Shown piece by piece: positions 52,148-61,300 of a stretch of DNA of 64,000 bases (position 1 is its first letter; each line of letters opens with the position of its first letter). Position numbers and translations under genes: made by a program. The DNA is taken from assembly GCF_031846445.1 (NCBI RefSeq), contig NZ_JAVRHR010000001.1, forward strand, positions 558,001 to 622,000. Reading direction: 5' to 3'. This DNA comes from Croceitalea rosinachiae. GTDB taxonomy: Bacteria; Bacteroidota; Bacteroidia; Flavobacteriales; Flavobacteriaceae. The notes under the pieces were generated by a model. That model had not been told where the DNA came from, did not search any database, and saw only the letters and a program-made list of their open reading frames with translations.

Positions 52148-53557
52148 TTATTTTAAAGTCGTTGGACAAACAAAATCAGTAACCAGTATGCCCGCCTTTT
52201 TAATAGCACCAAAACCACCAGCTACATCCACTAAATTATGAATACCACGACTCTTAAGAATAGAAGCGGCAATCATACTACGATAACCTCCAGCGCAATG
52301 CACGTAAAAAGTTTCTTTCTCTGGAAATTGGGCCAAATGGTCATTTAAAAAATCCAGTGGGGTCAGGCTTGCATTTTCAATATGCTCTGCACTAAATTCA
52401 GATTCTTTTCTAACGTCAAAAACGGGAATTTCAACTTCTAACCTTTCTTTAAAGACCTCGGCAGAAATACTTTTTACGGCATCCACTTCTTTACCTGATT
52501 TTTTCCATGCTTCAATGCTACCCTCTAAATATCCTAAAGTACCATCAAAACCAACACGGCTTAATCTGGTTATGGCTTCTTCTTCTTTACCAGCATCAGC
52601 AACCAAAAGTATGGGTTGTTTTACATCAGCTATTAAAGCACCTACCCAAGGAGCGAAGCTTCCCTTTAATCCTATAAAAATTGATCTCGGAATATGAGCT
52701 TTTGCAAAATCATCTTGATGGCGCACGTCTAAAACTACTGCTCCGGTTTCATTAGCCGCCGTTTCAAAAGCTTCTGGTGTAAGCGCTGTGACCCCTCGCT
52801 CAATTACCTCATGAATGTCGTCATAACCTTCCTTATTCATTTTAACATTCAAGGGGAAGTATTGCGGGGGTGGCAAAAGTCCGTCCGTTACCTCAGCTAC
52901 AAATTCCTCTTTGGTCATATTGGCGCGTAAGGCGTAGTTCATTTGTTTCTGATTGCCCAGTGTGTCGACTGTCTCTTTCATCATATTTTTACCACAGGCG
53001 GAACCTGCGCCATGAGCAGGGTAGACAATTACATCATCGGCTAAAGGCATGATTTTGGTTCGCAAACTATCGAAGAGCAGACCAGCCAAATCTTCTTGAG
53101 TCATGGAAGCTGCTTTCTGTGCTAAATCTGGACGACCCACATCACCCAAAAACAAGGTGTCTCCGCTAAAAATTGCATGGTCCCTTCCATTTTCATCCCT
53201 TAAAAGATAGGTGGTACTTTCCATGGTATGACCAGGAGTGTGCAAAACTTTAATGGTCAGTTTCCCCAATTGAAATTCTTGCTCATCTTTTGCTACCAAA
53301 ACTTCATAAGAAGGATTCGCATTTGGTCCGTATACAATGGTTGCGCCAGTCTCTTTTGCTAGCGTCACATGACCACTAACAAAATCGGCGTGAAAATGTG
53401 TTTCAAAAATATATTTGATTTTGGCGTTATCTCGAGCGGCCCTTTCCAAATAGGGCTCAACCTCTCTCAAAGGGTCAATAATGGCAACTTCGCCTTCACT
53501 TTCAATGTAGTATGCTCCTTGAGCCAAGCATCCGGTATATATTTGTTCAATATTCAT
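52148..53557 (-). CDS. Persulfide dioxygenase/rhodanese fusion (CstB-like)
   Basis: 469 residues. N-terminal metallo-beta-lactamase domain of the ETHE1 type with HFHADFVSGH (54-63), HTPGH, and FSGDTLFLGDVGRPDL; followed by two rhodanese domains, the first without a Cys at the active site (VADAGKEEE), the second with Cys near 421 (HCAGGYRS). This order matches CstB. It oxidises protein or glutathione-like persulfides to sulfite and can form thiosulfate. Controlled by the Crp/Fnr-type promoter at 53574. Confidence 0.93.
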   Translation of the reverse strand: MNIEQIYTGCLAQGAYYIESEGEVAIIDPLREVEPYLERAARDNAKIKYIFETHFHADFVSGHVTLAKETGATIVYGPNANPSYEVLVAKDEQEFQLGKLTIKVLHTPGHTMESTTYLLRDENGRDHAIFSGDTLFLGDVGRPDLAQKAASMTQEDLAGLLFDSLRTKIMPLADDVIVYPAHGAGSACGKNMMKETVDTLGNQKQMNYALRANMTKEEFVAEVTDGLLPPPQYFPLNVKMNKEGYDDIHEVIERGVTALTPEAFETAANETGAVVLDVRHQDDFAKAHIPRSIFIGLKGSFAPWVGALIADVKQPILLVADAGKEEEAITRLSRVGFDGTLGYLEGSIEAWKKSGKEVDAVKSISAEVFKERLEVEIPVFDVRKESEFSAEHIENASLTPLDFLNDHLAQFPEKETFYVHCAGGYRSMIAASILKSRGIHNLVDVAGGFGAIKKAGILVTDFVCPTTLK

Positions 53558-53573
53558 CTCGTCAATTTCTTGT

Positions 53574-53618
53574 CAAATTTATTGATTGTCAATGTAATTT
53601 CTTGCAACCTATGTTACA
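53574..53618 (-). promoter_or_regulatory. Crp/Fnr-type activated promoter of the persulfide dioxygenase operon
   Basis: Minus-strand -7 element TAAATTTG (complement of 53574-53581) and palindrome TGCAACCTATGTTACA (53603-53618, centre 53610.5). The centre is again 36.5 bp from the last base of the -7 element. No -33 TTG at normal spacing. Confidence 0.75.
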
Positions 53619-55337
53619 CTACTTATATTGCAGTGAAACTTTTTCTTGTAAAGCTGTCCTTTCCATTTTTTTTAAACAATCTTCATAAGCTTCGGCTGTG
53701 CGAACGTATACGTTTTCTTTTCCAATCACATTTAAAAAACCGCTCTTTTGAAGGATATCCCTAATCGGACCAATAGCACCAGCGATTTTAAAAACAATTC
53801 CTGCTTCTTTCAAATTTTCTACAGTTTTTTCTAATTGGTTTAAAGCCGTATTGTCAATATAGTTTACCGGTTCTGCATTTAAAATCACATATTTTAAACC
53901 ATCGCCTTTTAATGAAACTTCTTTCATCAACTGACTTTTGAAATACTGGACATTGGCAAAAAACAGTTGCGCATCAAATCGTATCATTAAAATCTCATCA
54001 TGCACTTCTACATCTTCAGGAAATCGTTTTAGATTCTTAAAGTATTCCATCCCTTTTATTTTACCTAATACAGCAATATGCGGTCTAGAAATTCTGTATA
54101 CCAATAACAAAAGTGAAAATAAGACTCCAAAAATGATTCCTTGAGAAATTCCGATGAGAAGAGTGGTTAAAAAAGTTACTAGAAACAGATAAAACTCATC
54201 TTTACGCTGGGCCCACAATTGCTTTGGGTATTTTAAATCAATAAGTCCATAAACGGCCAGTATAATAATGGCTCCTAAGACCGATTTAGGCAAGTAATAA
54301 AAAAATGGAGTTAAAAAGAGCAACGTAACGCCTACAACAACCACACTTATCAAAGAAGCAATTCCTGTCTTCGCCCCTTCATCAACATTTACTGCAGTTC
54401 TAGACAGTCCTGCATTTGCTGGAAATGATTGAAAAAAAGAACCTATAATATTTGAAAGTCCCAAAGCACGAAGTTCTTGATTGGGCTCTGTAAAATATTC
54501 TTGACTTTTATCTTCAACTGCCTTAGCAATGGTCATAGCTTCCGCAAATGCAATAAATGCTAATGCCATCGCCGTCGGAAATGCCCGGACCATCATATCG
54601 ACATTCAATTCTGGTATTAAAAATGCTGGCAAGCCTTGAGGTATTTGCCCAACAATATGTACATCGGTATCATTGACCATAAATAGATAAATACCGACAA
54701 TAGCAAGAATAACAACTACCATGGCTGCAGGAAGTTTTCGGTGTAATTTTTTCAATCCTAAAATGACCAGAACAGCAGCAACACCAATAGTCAAGTCATA
54801 AAAATTAGTTTCACTGATTTGACTAAAAATAGCTTGAAGTGTTTTCACCGTATTATTCGTGCTAATTTCGAGTCCAAAAAAATGTTTCAACTGACTTACT
54901 CCAATCACCAATGCCGCAGCCGAGGTGAATCCGCTTACTACAGGGCGTGACAAAAAATTAGATAAAAATCCTAAGCGCATGAAGCCCATCACCAATTGAA
55001 TAACCCCAACAAACAATGCTAAAAAGATAGCCATGCTGATGTAATCTGTAACATTCGCAATTTTCATTGCAGCTAAGCTCGAAGCAACAATTAAAGAATC
55101 GAGCGCGACAGGACCAACGGCCAATTTTCTACTTGAACCTGTAAAAACATAAATGAGATTGGGAACTAATGCGGCATAAAGCCCATAAATTGGGGGTAAT
55201 CCCGCAATAAGTGCATATGCCATTCCTTGCGGAATCAACATGATTCCAACAGTAATTCCTGCAGAGAAATCTCCAGCCAAATACGATTTCTTATACTTGG
55301 GCAACCACTCTAAAATTGGAAAATAGCGTTTTAGCAT
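53619..55337 (-). CDS. SulP-family sulfate/anion transporter
   Basis: About 572 residues from the ATG at 55337. Around 11-12 helices with the SulP opening WLPKYKKSYLAGDFSAGITVGIMLIPQGMAYALIAGLPPIYGLYAA, and a C-terminal STAS domain (about 440-560, YVILNAEPVNYIDNTALNQLEKT). In a sulfur-oxidation cluster it probably moves sulfate or sulfite. The ATG lies a few bases after the -7 element, so the mRNA may be nearly leaderless; a longer start at 55358 would lie upstream of the promoter element. Confidence 0.92.
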   Translation of the reverse strand: MLKRYFPILEWLPKYKKSYLAGDFSAGITVGIMLIPQGMAYALIAGLPPIYGLYAALVPNLIYVFTGSSRKLAVGPVALDSLIVASSLAAMKIANVTDYISMAIFLALFVGVIQLVMGFMRLGFLSNFLSRPVVSGFTSAAALVIGVSQLKHFFGLEISTNNTVKTLQAIFSQISETNFYDLTIGVAAVLVILGLKKLHRKLPAAMVVVILAIVGIYLFMVNDTDVHIVGQIPQGLPAFLIPELNVDMMVRAFPTAMALAFIAFAEAMTIAKAVEDKSQEYFTEPNQELRALGLSNIIGSFFQSFPANAGLSRTAVNVDEGAKTGIASLISVVVVGVTLLFLTPFFYYLPKSVLGAIIILAVYGLIDLKYPKQLWAQRKDEFYLFLVTFLTTLLIGISQGIIFGVLFSLLLLVYRISRPHIAVLGKIKGMEYFKNLKRFPEDVEVHDEILMIRFDAQLFFANVQYFKSQLMKEVSLKGDGLKYVILNAEPVNYIDNTALNQLEKTVENLKEAGIVFKIAGAIGPIRDILQKSGFLNVIGKENVYVRTAEAYEDCLKKMERTALQEKVSLQYK

Positions 55338-55342
55338 GTACA

Positions 55343-55387
55343 CAAAGATACTATGCATTTGCGGTTTCGAATGTATCCTTGGTTGCA
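55343..55387 (-). promoter_or_regulatory. Crp/Fnr-type activated promoter of the SulP gene
   Basis: Minus-strand -7 element TATCTTTG (complement of 55343-55350) and TGTATCCTTGGTTGCA (55372-55387, centre 55379.5), two mismatches from the divergent-promoter palindrome. The 36.5-bp spacing is identical to the other three promoters, which makes chance unlikely. Confidence 0.65.
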
Positions 55388-55391
55388 GAGC

Positions 55392-56027
55392 TTAAAAATT
55401 GATAAGCTTAATTTGATTGCGGTGTATTTTAATTTTACCTAGGTGTTCTAATTTTTTCAACAACCTAGAAATAACCACTCGTGAACTGTGCAGATCATCA
55501 GCAATCTCTTGATGGGTATTCACAATGATTTTAGAACTAGAAATTCTTGACTTCTCTTCAAGATATTCGACCAAACGCTGATCCATGTTCTTAAAAGCAA
55601 TACTGTCCACGGTTGTCAACAATTCATTCAATCGATTATGATAACTGTCGAAAACAAAGTTTCTCCACGATCTGTATTTGGCCGTCCACTCTTCCATCTT
55701 TCTTACAGGCAGCATTACTAATTCGACATCCGTTTCTGCAATTGCTCGAATCTCACTTTGGGTGTCTCCTAAACAACAGGCCATAGTCATACTGCAGGTA
55801 TCGCCTCTTTCTAAGTAGTAAAGCAATAACTCATCGCCTTCATCATCTTCGCGTAAAATTTTGATAGCTCCAGAAAGTAGTAGGGGCATTCCCCTGACGT
55901 ACTGACCTATTTCAATAATTTTTTCTCCTTCAGATACTTTTGTCAAGTTTCCGACTTCAGCTATTTCTGCAAAAAGATCAGGTTCAAAAATGGTTCCGAA
56001 ACTTGATTGAAGACTATTTAGCATCAT
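55392..56027 (-). CDS. Crp/Fnr-family regulator with clustered cysteines
   Basis: 211 residues: cyclic-nucleotide-binding-like domain (about 15-120) and C-terminal helix-turn-helix (THQEIADDLHSSRVVISRLLKKLEHLGKI). The usual cAMP-binding cassette is replaced by GDTCSMTMACCLGD; C78, C84 and C85 are its only cysteines, so a thiol or persulfide switch is plausible. The DNA-binding helix SSRVVISRLL fits an Fnr/Crp-type palindrome, and such sites occur at four promoters of this cluster. The SulP gene starts 55 bp downstream. Ligand unknown; activation of the cluster is an inference. Confidence 0.9.
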   Translation of the reverse strand: MMLNSLQSSFGTIFEPDLFAEIAEVGNLTKVSEGEKIIEIGQYVRGMPLLLSGAIKILREDDEGDELLLYYLERGDTCSMTMACCLGDTQSEIRAIAETDVELVMLPVRKMEEWTAKYRSWRNFVFDSYHNRLNELLTTVDSIAFKNMDQRLVEYLEEKSRISSSKIIVNTHQEIADDLHSSRVVISRLLKKLEHLGKIKIHRNQIKLINF

Positions 56028-56133
56028 ATGTAAAAGTATTAATTCTTAATCTCTACCACCGATATAGAATAGGTTTTAAAGTTAAAAACTAAAGTTTGCT
56101 AATCGTATGTCTTCGATTAATAAGTTATAGAGG

Positions 56134-57039
56134 CTAATTTGTTGAACTCACCCATTTTCTGAATTCTGGTGTTCTTCTATTTGAACTATAGAAGGTTTTT
56201 CCTGGAAGAATAGTTGAAATTTTGAGTCTATTCTTAATATGAGGGGTATATTCTTTTATAAAATTTATATTCACTATCTCACTGCGGTTAATTTGAAAAA
56301 AAGAATTTTCATTAAGCTTTGATTTTATGTTTTTAAGTGATGTGTTTATAATGTGTCTACGATTATCATCATCAATTGCGACAATAAAGTCTCCCTGGGC
56401 CTGAAAACAAACTACATTTACTGTTTTAAGTATAAAAACACTTTTGCTTTTTTTAATTAAAAATGTTTCTTGCATACTATGCTTTGTTAATCTATTACTT
56501 ATTATATGAGACTCAGATATTTTTGATTGAAGTATCTGATTTTCTTTTTTAAGTTTGAAAACCCGCTCATGATTAATCCACCAATCCCAAAAAAACCTAT
56601 AAACAAATGACCAAAAAAATGCATTTAGTATCATGACATTTAATGGGCCAAAAATCAAACTATTATCTCCTAAAAACTCTGAAGTAAATTTTAGAATAAA
56701 TGGACTTTGCAAGGCAATAAGAAGCGAAAAAATAAAAGCCCTAATAAGTTCAAACAAAGTAATTGACCCAATTAAAATTACCAGGTAATATGGCCATCCT
56801 CTCTTATTAAAATATTTAGGTAAAAGCCAAAATGCATTTCCAATAAATATTAAAGGAAACGCAATTGCAATATGAGGAGCAACCGATTCTGGTAAGAATT
56901 TTTCTGCGACCCAACTAGATGTCCAATTGACATTAATTGTCATGAAATAAATAACCCATAAAAGAATTTGAACTAATAATTCTTTATTGGGCTTATATCC
57001 TTTTGAAAATAGTATGGTCGGATTTAGTTGAAGGTACAT
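56134..57039 (-). CDS. Membrane-bound LytTR transcription factor
   Basis: 301 residues. About four helices (20-165), a short coiled coil (HERVFKLKKENQILQSKI), and a C-terminal LytTR domain (VVCFQAQGDFIVAIDDDNRRHIIN, FFQINRSEIVNINFI). No receiver or kinase domain, so it senses a signal directly at the membrane. It is divergent from the ABC/M1 peptidase operon (144-bp gap) and likely controls it. Confidence 0.85.
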   Translation of the reverse strand: MYLQLNPTILFSKGYKPNKELLVQILLWVIYFMTINVNWTSSWVAEKFLPESVAPHIAIAFPLIFIGNAFWLLPKYFNKRGWPYYLVILIGSITLFELIRAFIFSLLIALQSPFILKFTSEFLGDNSLIFGPLNVMILNAFFWSFVYRFFWDWWINHERVFKLKKENQILQSKISESHIISNRLTKHSMQETFLIKKSKSVFILKTVNVVCFQAQGDFIVAIDDDNRRHIINTSLKNIKSKLNENSFFQINRSEIVNINFIKEYTPHIKNRLKISTILPGKTFYSSNRRTPEFRKWVSSTN

Positions 57040-57183
57040 AGTTTAATAACGAACAAAGTGAATACTTGTAACAAAGACTTCTTTCTATTTCTTGCCTTAT
57101 TCAACCATATTTCTTACCCAGTTCACAGAATTTCAACCATTTAGATGTAACGAATAGATAAATTTATCGTGCTATATAATAGT

Positions 57184-57408
57184 ATGAGAAAGTCAATTGT
57201 TACTTCTATGTTGTGTTTATCCGTTGCGCTAATATCTTTTATGATTGATTTAAAAACGGTCGGAAAGCTATATGTGAAGCATTATGCCTGTACTATAAAA
57301 ATCACATCCTTACCAATAAGACAAAAAATATCTAAGTATAGCTCCCTTTTAAGTGATAAAGAGCTTAAGGAAATACAAAAACTAAAAAAGGACCTCTGTA
57401 AAAATTAA
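57184..57408 (+). CDS. Small hypothetical protein
   Basis: 74 residues from the ATG at 57184, preferred over an in-frame GTG at 57169. An N-terminal hydrophobic segment (SIVTSMLCLSVALISFMI) is followed by a basic helical part with two Cys. It is 3 bp before the ABC ATPase gene and so part of that operon. Function unknown. Confidence 0.55.
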   Translation: MRKSIVTSMLCLSVALISFMIDLKTVGKLYVKHYACTIKITSLPIRQKISKYSSLLSDKELKEIQKLKKDLCKN

Positions 57409-57411
57409 AAT

Positions 57412-58290
57412 ATGTTAGAAATACAAAACCTTAGCAAAACCTATAAGAATGGAACTTGTGCACTAAACAATGTAAATATTAACATTGGAAAAGGGATGTT
57501 CGGTCTTTTAGGCCCAAATGGAGCCGGCAAATCCACTTTAATGCGGATAATGGCTACTCTTCAAATGCCCGATTCTGGTTTTTTAAACTTTGAGGGGATT
57601 TCAGTTCTTAATACTCCGATTGAGCTACAAAAAATTCTTGGATACCTCCCACAATCTTTTGGTGTATATCCAAAAATATCTGCAGAGAAGTTGCTAGATT
57701 ATTTTGGACTATTAAAAGGTATTTCATCAAAAGGTGAACGTCAAAAAATAGTACAACATGTTTTGGAGCTTACCAATCTTTTTGAAGTCAGAAAAAAAAG
57801 TGTTAGCGGTTATTCGGGCGGAATGAAACAACGTTTTGGTATTGCCCAATTATTATTGAACAATCCAAAATTAATTATTGTTGACGAACCCACTGCAGGT
57901 CTTGACCCTGGAGAACGCAACCGTTTTTTAAATGTATTAAGGGAAGTCGGTTCAGAGAATACAGTCATATTCTCGACCCATATCGTTGATGATGTTAGTG
58001 AACTCTGTAATGATATGGCCATTATAAATAAAGGAGAAATTCTAAAACACAATACTCCTAAACAACTCATAAAAAAGATAACCAATAAGGTTTGGACAAA
58101 AAATATTGCCACCGATGCTATCGAGCGATATCAAGAAAACTACCATCTGCTTTCTTCAGGATTTAATGCAGATAATTCTATGAATATCAGAATTTACGCC
58201 AATAACGAACCAGAAGATGGTTTTGTGCATGCAACCGCCAATCTTGAAGATGTTTATTTCTTATCCCTAAACCCAAACAAGAAACAATAA
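57412..58290 (+). CDS. ABC transporter ATP-binding protein
   Basis: 292 residues. Walker A GPNGAGKST (34-42), signature SGYSGGMKQRFGIAQLLL, Walker B LIIVDEPTAGLD, switch His in FSTHIVDD. Of the type that pairs with ABC-2 permeases. It energises the membrane protein encoded next, 12 bp downstream. Confidence 0.94.
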   Translation: MLEIQNLSKTYKNGTCALNNVNINIGKGMFGLLGPNGAGKSTLMRIMATLQMPDSGFLNFEGISVLNTPIELQKILGYLPQSFGVYPKISAEKLLDYFGLLKGISSKGERQKIVQHVLELTNLFEVRKKSVSGYSGGMKQRFGIAQLLLNNPKLIIVDEPTAGLDPGERNRFLNVLREVGSENTVIFSTHIVDDVSELCNDMAIINKGEILKHNTPKQLIKKITNKVWTKNIATDAIERYQENYHLLSSGFNADNSMNIRIYANNEPEDGFVHATANLEDVYFLSLNPNKKQ

Positions 58291-58302
58291 ACAAGACAAA
58301 CT

Positions 58303-61300
58303 ATGTTTCTAAACATCTTCTTTTTTGAGTTCAAAAATTGGTTAAAAAAACCTATTCTGTATTTCTATGGAATTACATTTTTTTCCATCGCTTTTATAGC
58401 TTTTGTAGGCAGCGCAGGCTTATTTGATGAACCAATCAAAAATGGTGGTTTGCATAAGTTGGTGAATTCCCCATTGGAAGTAAACAAGACCATACATTAT
58501 TTTAACAAGCTTTTAATGTTCTTACTTCCAGCTATTATAGGTGCCAGCATCAATAATGATTTTAAGAACAATACCCACTCCATACTTTATAGCTATCCAT
58601 TAAAAAAATGGCAGTACATCTTAGCAAAATTTTTTAGTAGTCTTACCATAACAATTCTAATTGCCTCGACCATTTATATTGCATTTGTAATTGGTGAGCA
58701 TATTCCCGGACTCCAAAAAGAAAGACTAGCAGATTTTAGATGGCTTCCATACCTTAAAGCCTTTTTTTTATTCACGCTACCTAACCTATTATTTTATGGA
58801 GTTATTGTCTTCTGCATTACACTGTTATCAAGAAATATCTATGCTGGTTTTATCACAGTAATCCTTCTCTTTCTTGGTCAAAGCATTACTGAGAACGTAT
58901 TTGATGGAAATGGAATTTTAATTGGCCTATTTGATCCTTTTGGCGAAAACACTGTGAACTTTATTTCGAGGTTTTGGACAATACAGGAGCAAAATCATTC
59001 GTCAATTCCAGTTTTTGGGCTTATTGCTTATAATAGATTGTTCTGGTTTTTCGTGGCTACTATCACTTTTTATTTTACAGTGAAAAAATTCATGCTCTCT
59101 CAGTATTCCAGTTTAAATTCATTTTTACCAAGAATTAAACCCAATAGTTCAATAGCACACAAATCAATCCATAACAACAAGTCAGCTCTTATTCAAGTAT
59201 CGTATAATTTCAATTTGACTTCTCAATTGAAAAAAAGTTGGGCACTATCAATTGCTGACTTATTGTTAATTGCTAAAAGCTGGATTTTTTATTGTATTCT
59301 TTTGCTAGGTTTATTAGTGCTTGTTTTTATTGTTGGCAGGGTTACAAATGCTCAAGAAATTGCGATTTTACCCGTGACTGGTGTTGTAATTACCTTACCA
59401 GCATTTTTCTACACTACCATAGTTATGCTCTTGACATTTATTTATAGTGGCATGCTGATAAATAGAGGCAAGGTTTCTGGAATGAATCAATTGATAGATG
59501 CAACACCATCTAAAAATTGGGTTTTTGTTTTCTCCAAACTATTGGCGATAATGAAAATGCAAATCATTCTCTTGTTTATTATGATGGTCGCCGGGATACT
59601 TATTCAATTGTACAATGGCTTTTGCGATTTTCAAATAGGCATCTATCTTTTTCATCTTTTCGTGGTTCAATTTTCGGCACTATTAATTTGGGCGCTTATC
59701 TCTCTTTTTGTTCATACCGTAATTGGCAATCTGTTTTTAGGGATATTCTTGCTCATTCTAGTTTGGCTAGGGGTTTCTGGAATACAACAACTGGGTGTTA
59801 CTGAAAGATTGCTATTGTTCAATTTTTCTGAGCCGATTGCTTACTCTGATATTTCTGGCTATCAAAATACGCTAAAAGCATACTTTCTTCAAAAATGCTA
59901 TTGGCTATTTTTTGGTTTGGCACTTATGGTGCCCACTTATCTTTTTTGGCAAAGAGGTTGGTATGATTCATTCTTAAGTAGATTCACTAAAAAAAAGTTT
60001 TTTGGACGTGGTGCCAAAATCGCACTTGTCTGTTGTCTTACCTGTCTTTTTCTTTTTGGACTTAGGATTAAAAATGAAGAATGGAAAAGTCAATCAGTTA
60101 GCACAAGCGAGCAAAATGAAAGTTTTGAAAAATTTAAGAACAATTTTAATCAATTCAAGAGTATTTTTATTCAACCACAGATTACCAAAGTTGACCTTCA
60201 GGTAGCTATCTACCCTAAAAACGGTGCGCTTCAAATTGAAGGAAAATTCTTGCTGGTCAACAACTCAGAACAATTCATTGATACTTTACTGATCAAAAAC
60301 GGATTCAACGAGACCACTACTTTTGACATAAACACCCCATTCAATATCATCAAAAAGGATGACTATGTAAAGTTCTACGCGCTAAAACTAAAACAACCTA
60401 TGCTACCCAAAGACAGTTTGTTCTTTACTTTTTCGTTAAAAGGTGTAAACAGAACCACTTTCAATAATAAATCAAGAGTGGAACAGAACGGCACTTTCTT
60501 TAAAAATGACATCCTCCCAAGATTTGGTTATTTCTTAAATGATGATTCTGCAAGCCCTTCTGATAGTATTTCGCTATCAACAAGTTATTATACTCAAGGG
60601 GCCGATATGGTTTCCTTTAACGCTTTAATATCTACTTCCGAAGGGCAAATAGCTATAGCACCTGGGAATCTTGTAAAAGATTGGGTTTTTGAAAAACGCC
60701 ATTACTTTCAATATAAAAGCGATCAAAAGATTCGTAATTCATATAGTTTTAGCTCAGGAGATTATGAACTAAAAACCGATAAAAACCTAAATACTTTTTA
60801 TCATAAAACTCACCATTATAATATTGATAATATGATAGAGGGTGTAAAAGCATCAATAGAATTCAATTCCAAAAACTTTGGAGATTATGGGTTTAAGGAA
60901 ACCAATATTGTTGAGTTTCCAATGCACATGGGATCATATGCCACTGCATTTTCAAACTGCATTCCCACTTCTGAAATGCGATTTATTGGCAATTCTAAAA
61001 ATAGCGCCATTGATTTGGCATTTTATACGTTAGCACATGAGATGACCCATTATTGGTGGGGAAATCAATTAAGCCCTGCCAATGCCAAAGGAGCTGTAAT
61101 GCTATCAGAAAGTATAACAGAATATTTAACCTTAAATATTTTTAGAAAATCTTTTGGACACGAAAAAGCACTTCGCTTTTTAAAAAAACAGCGAGAGCGA
61201 TATCTATATGGCAGAACCAGCACAACTATCAAAGAATCTCCATTAACTCATGTTCAAAGCACACAACAATACCTTTCTTACGGTAAAGGGGCAATTGCAT

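Noticed and set aside
57145..57160. TGTAACGAATAGATAA as a further Crp/Fnr-type site
   Set aside because: The right arm does not match GTTACA and there is no -7 element at the fixed spacing.
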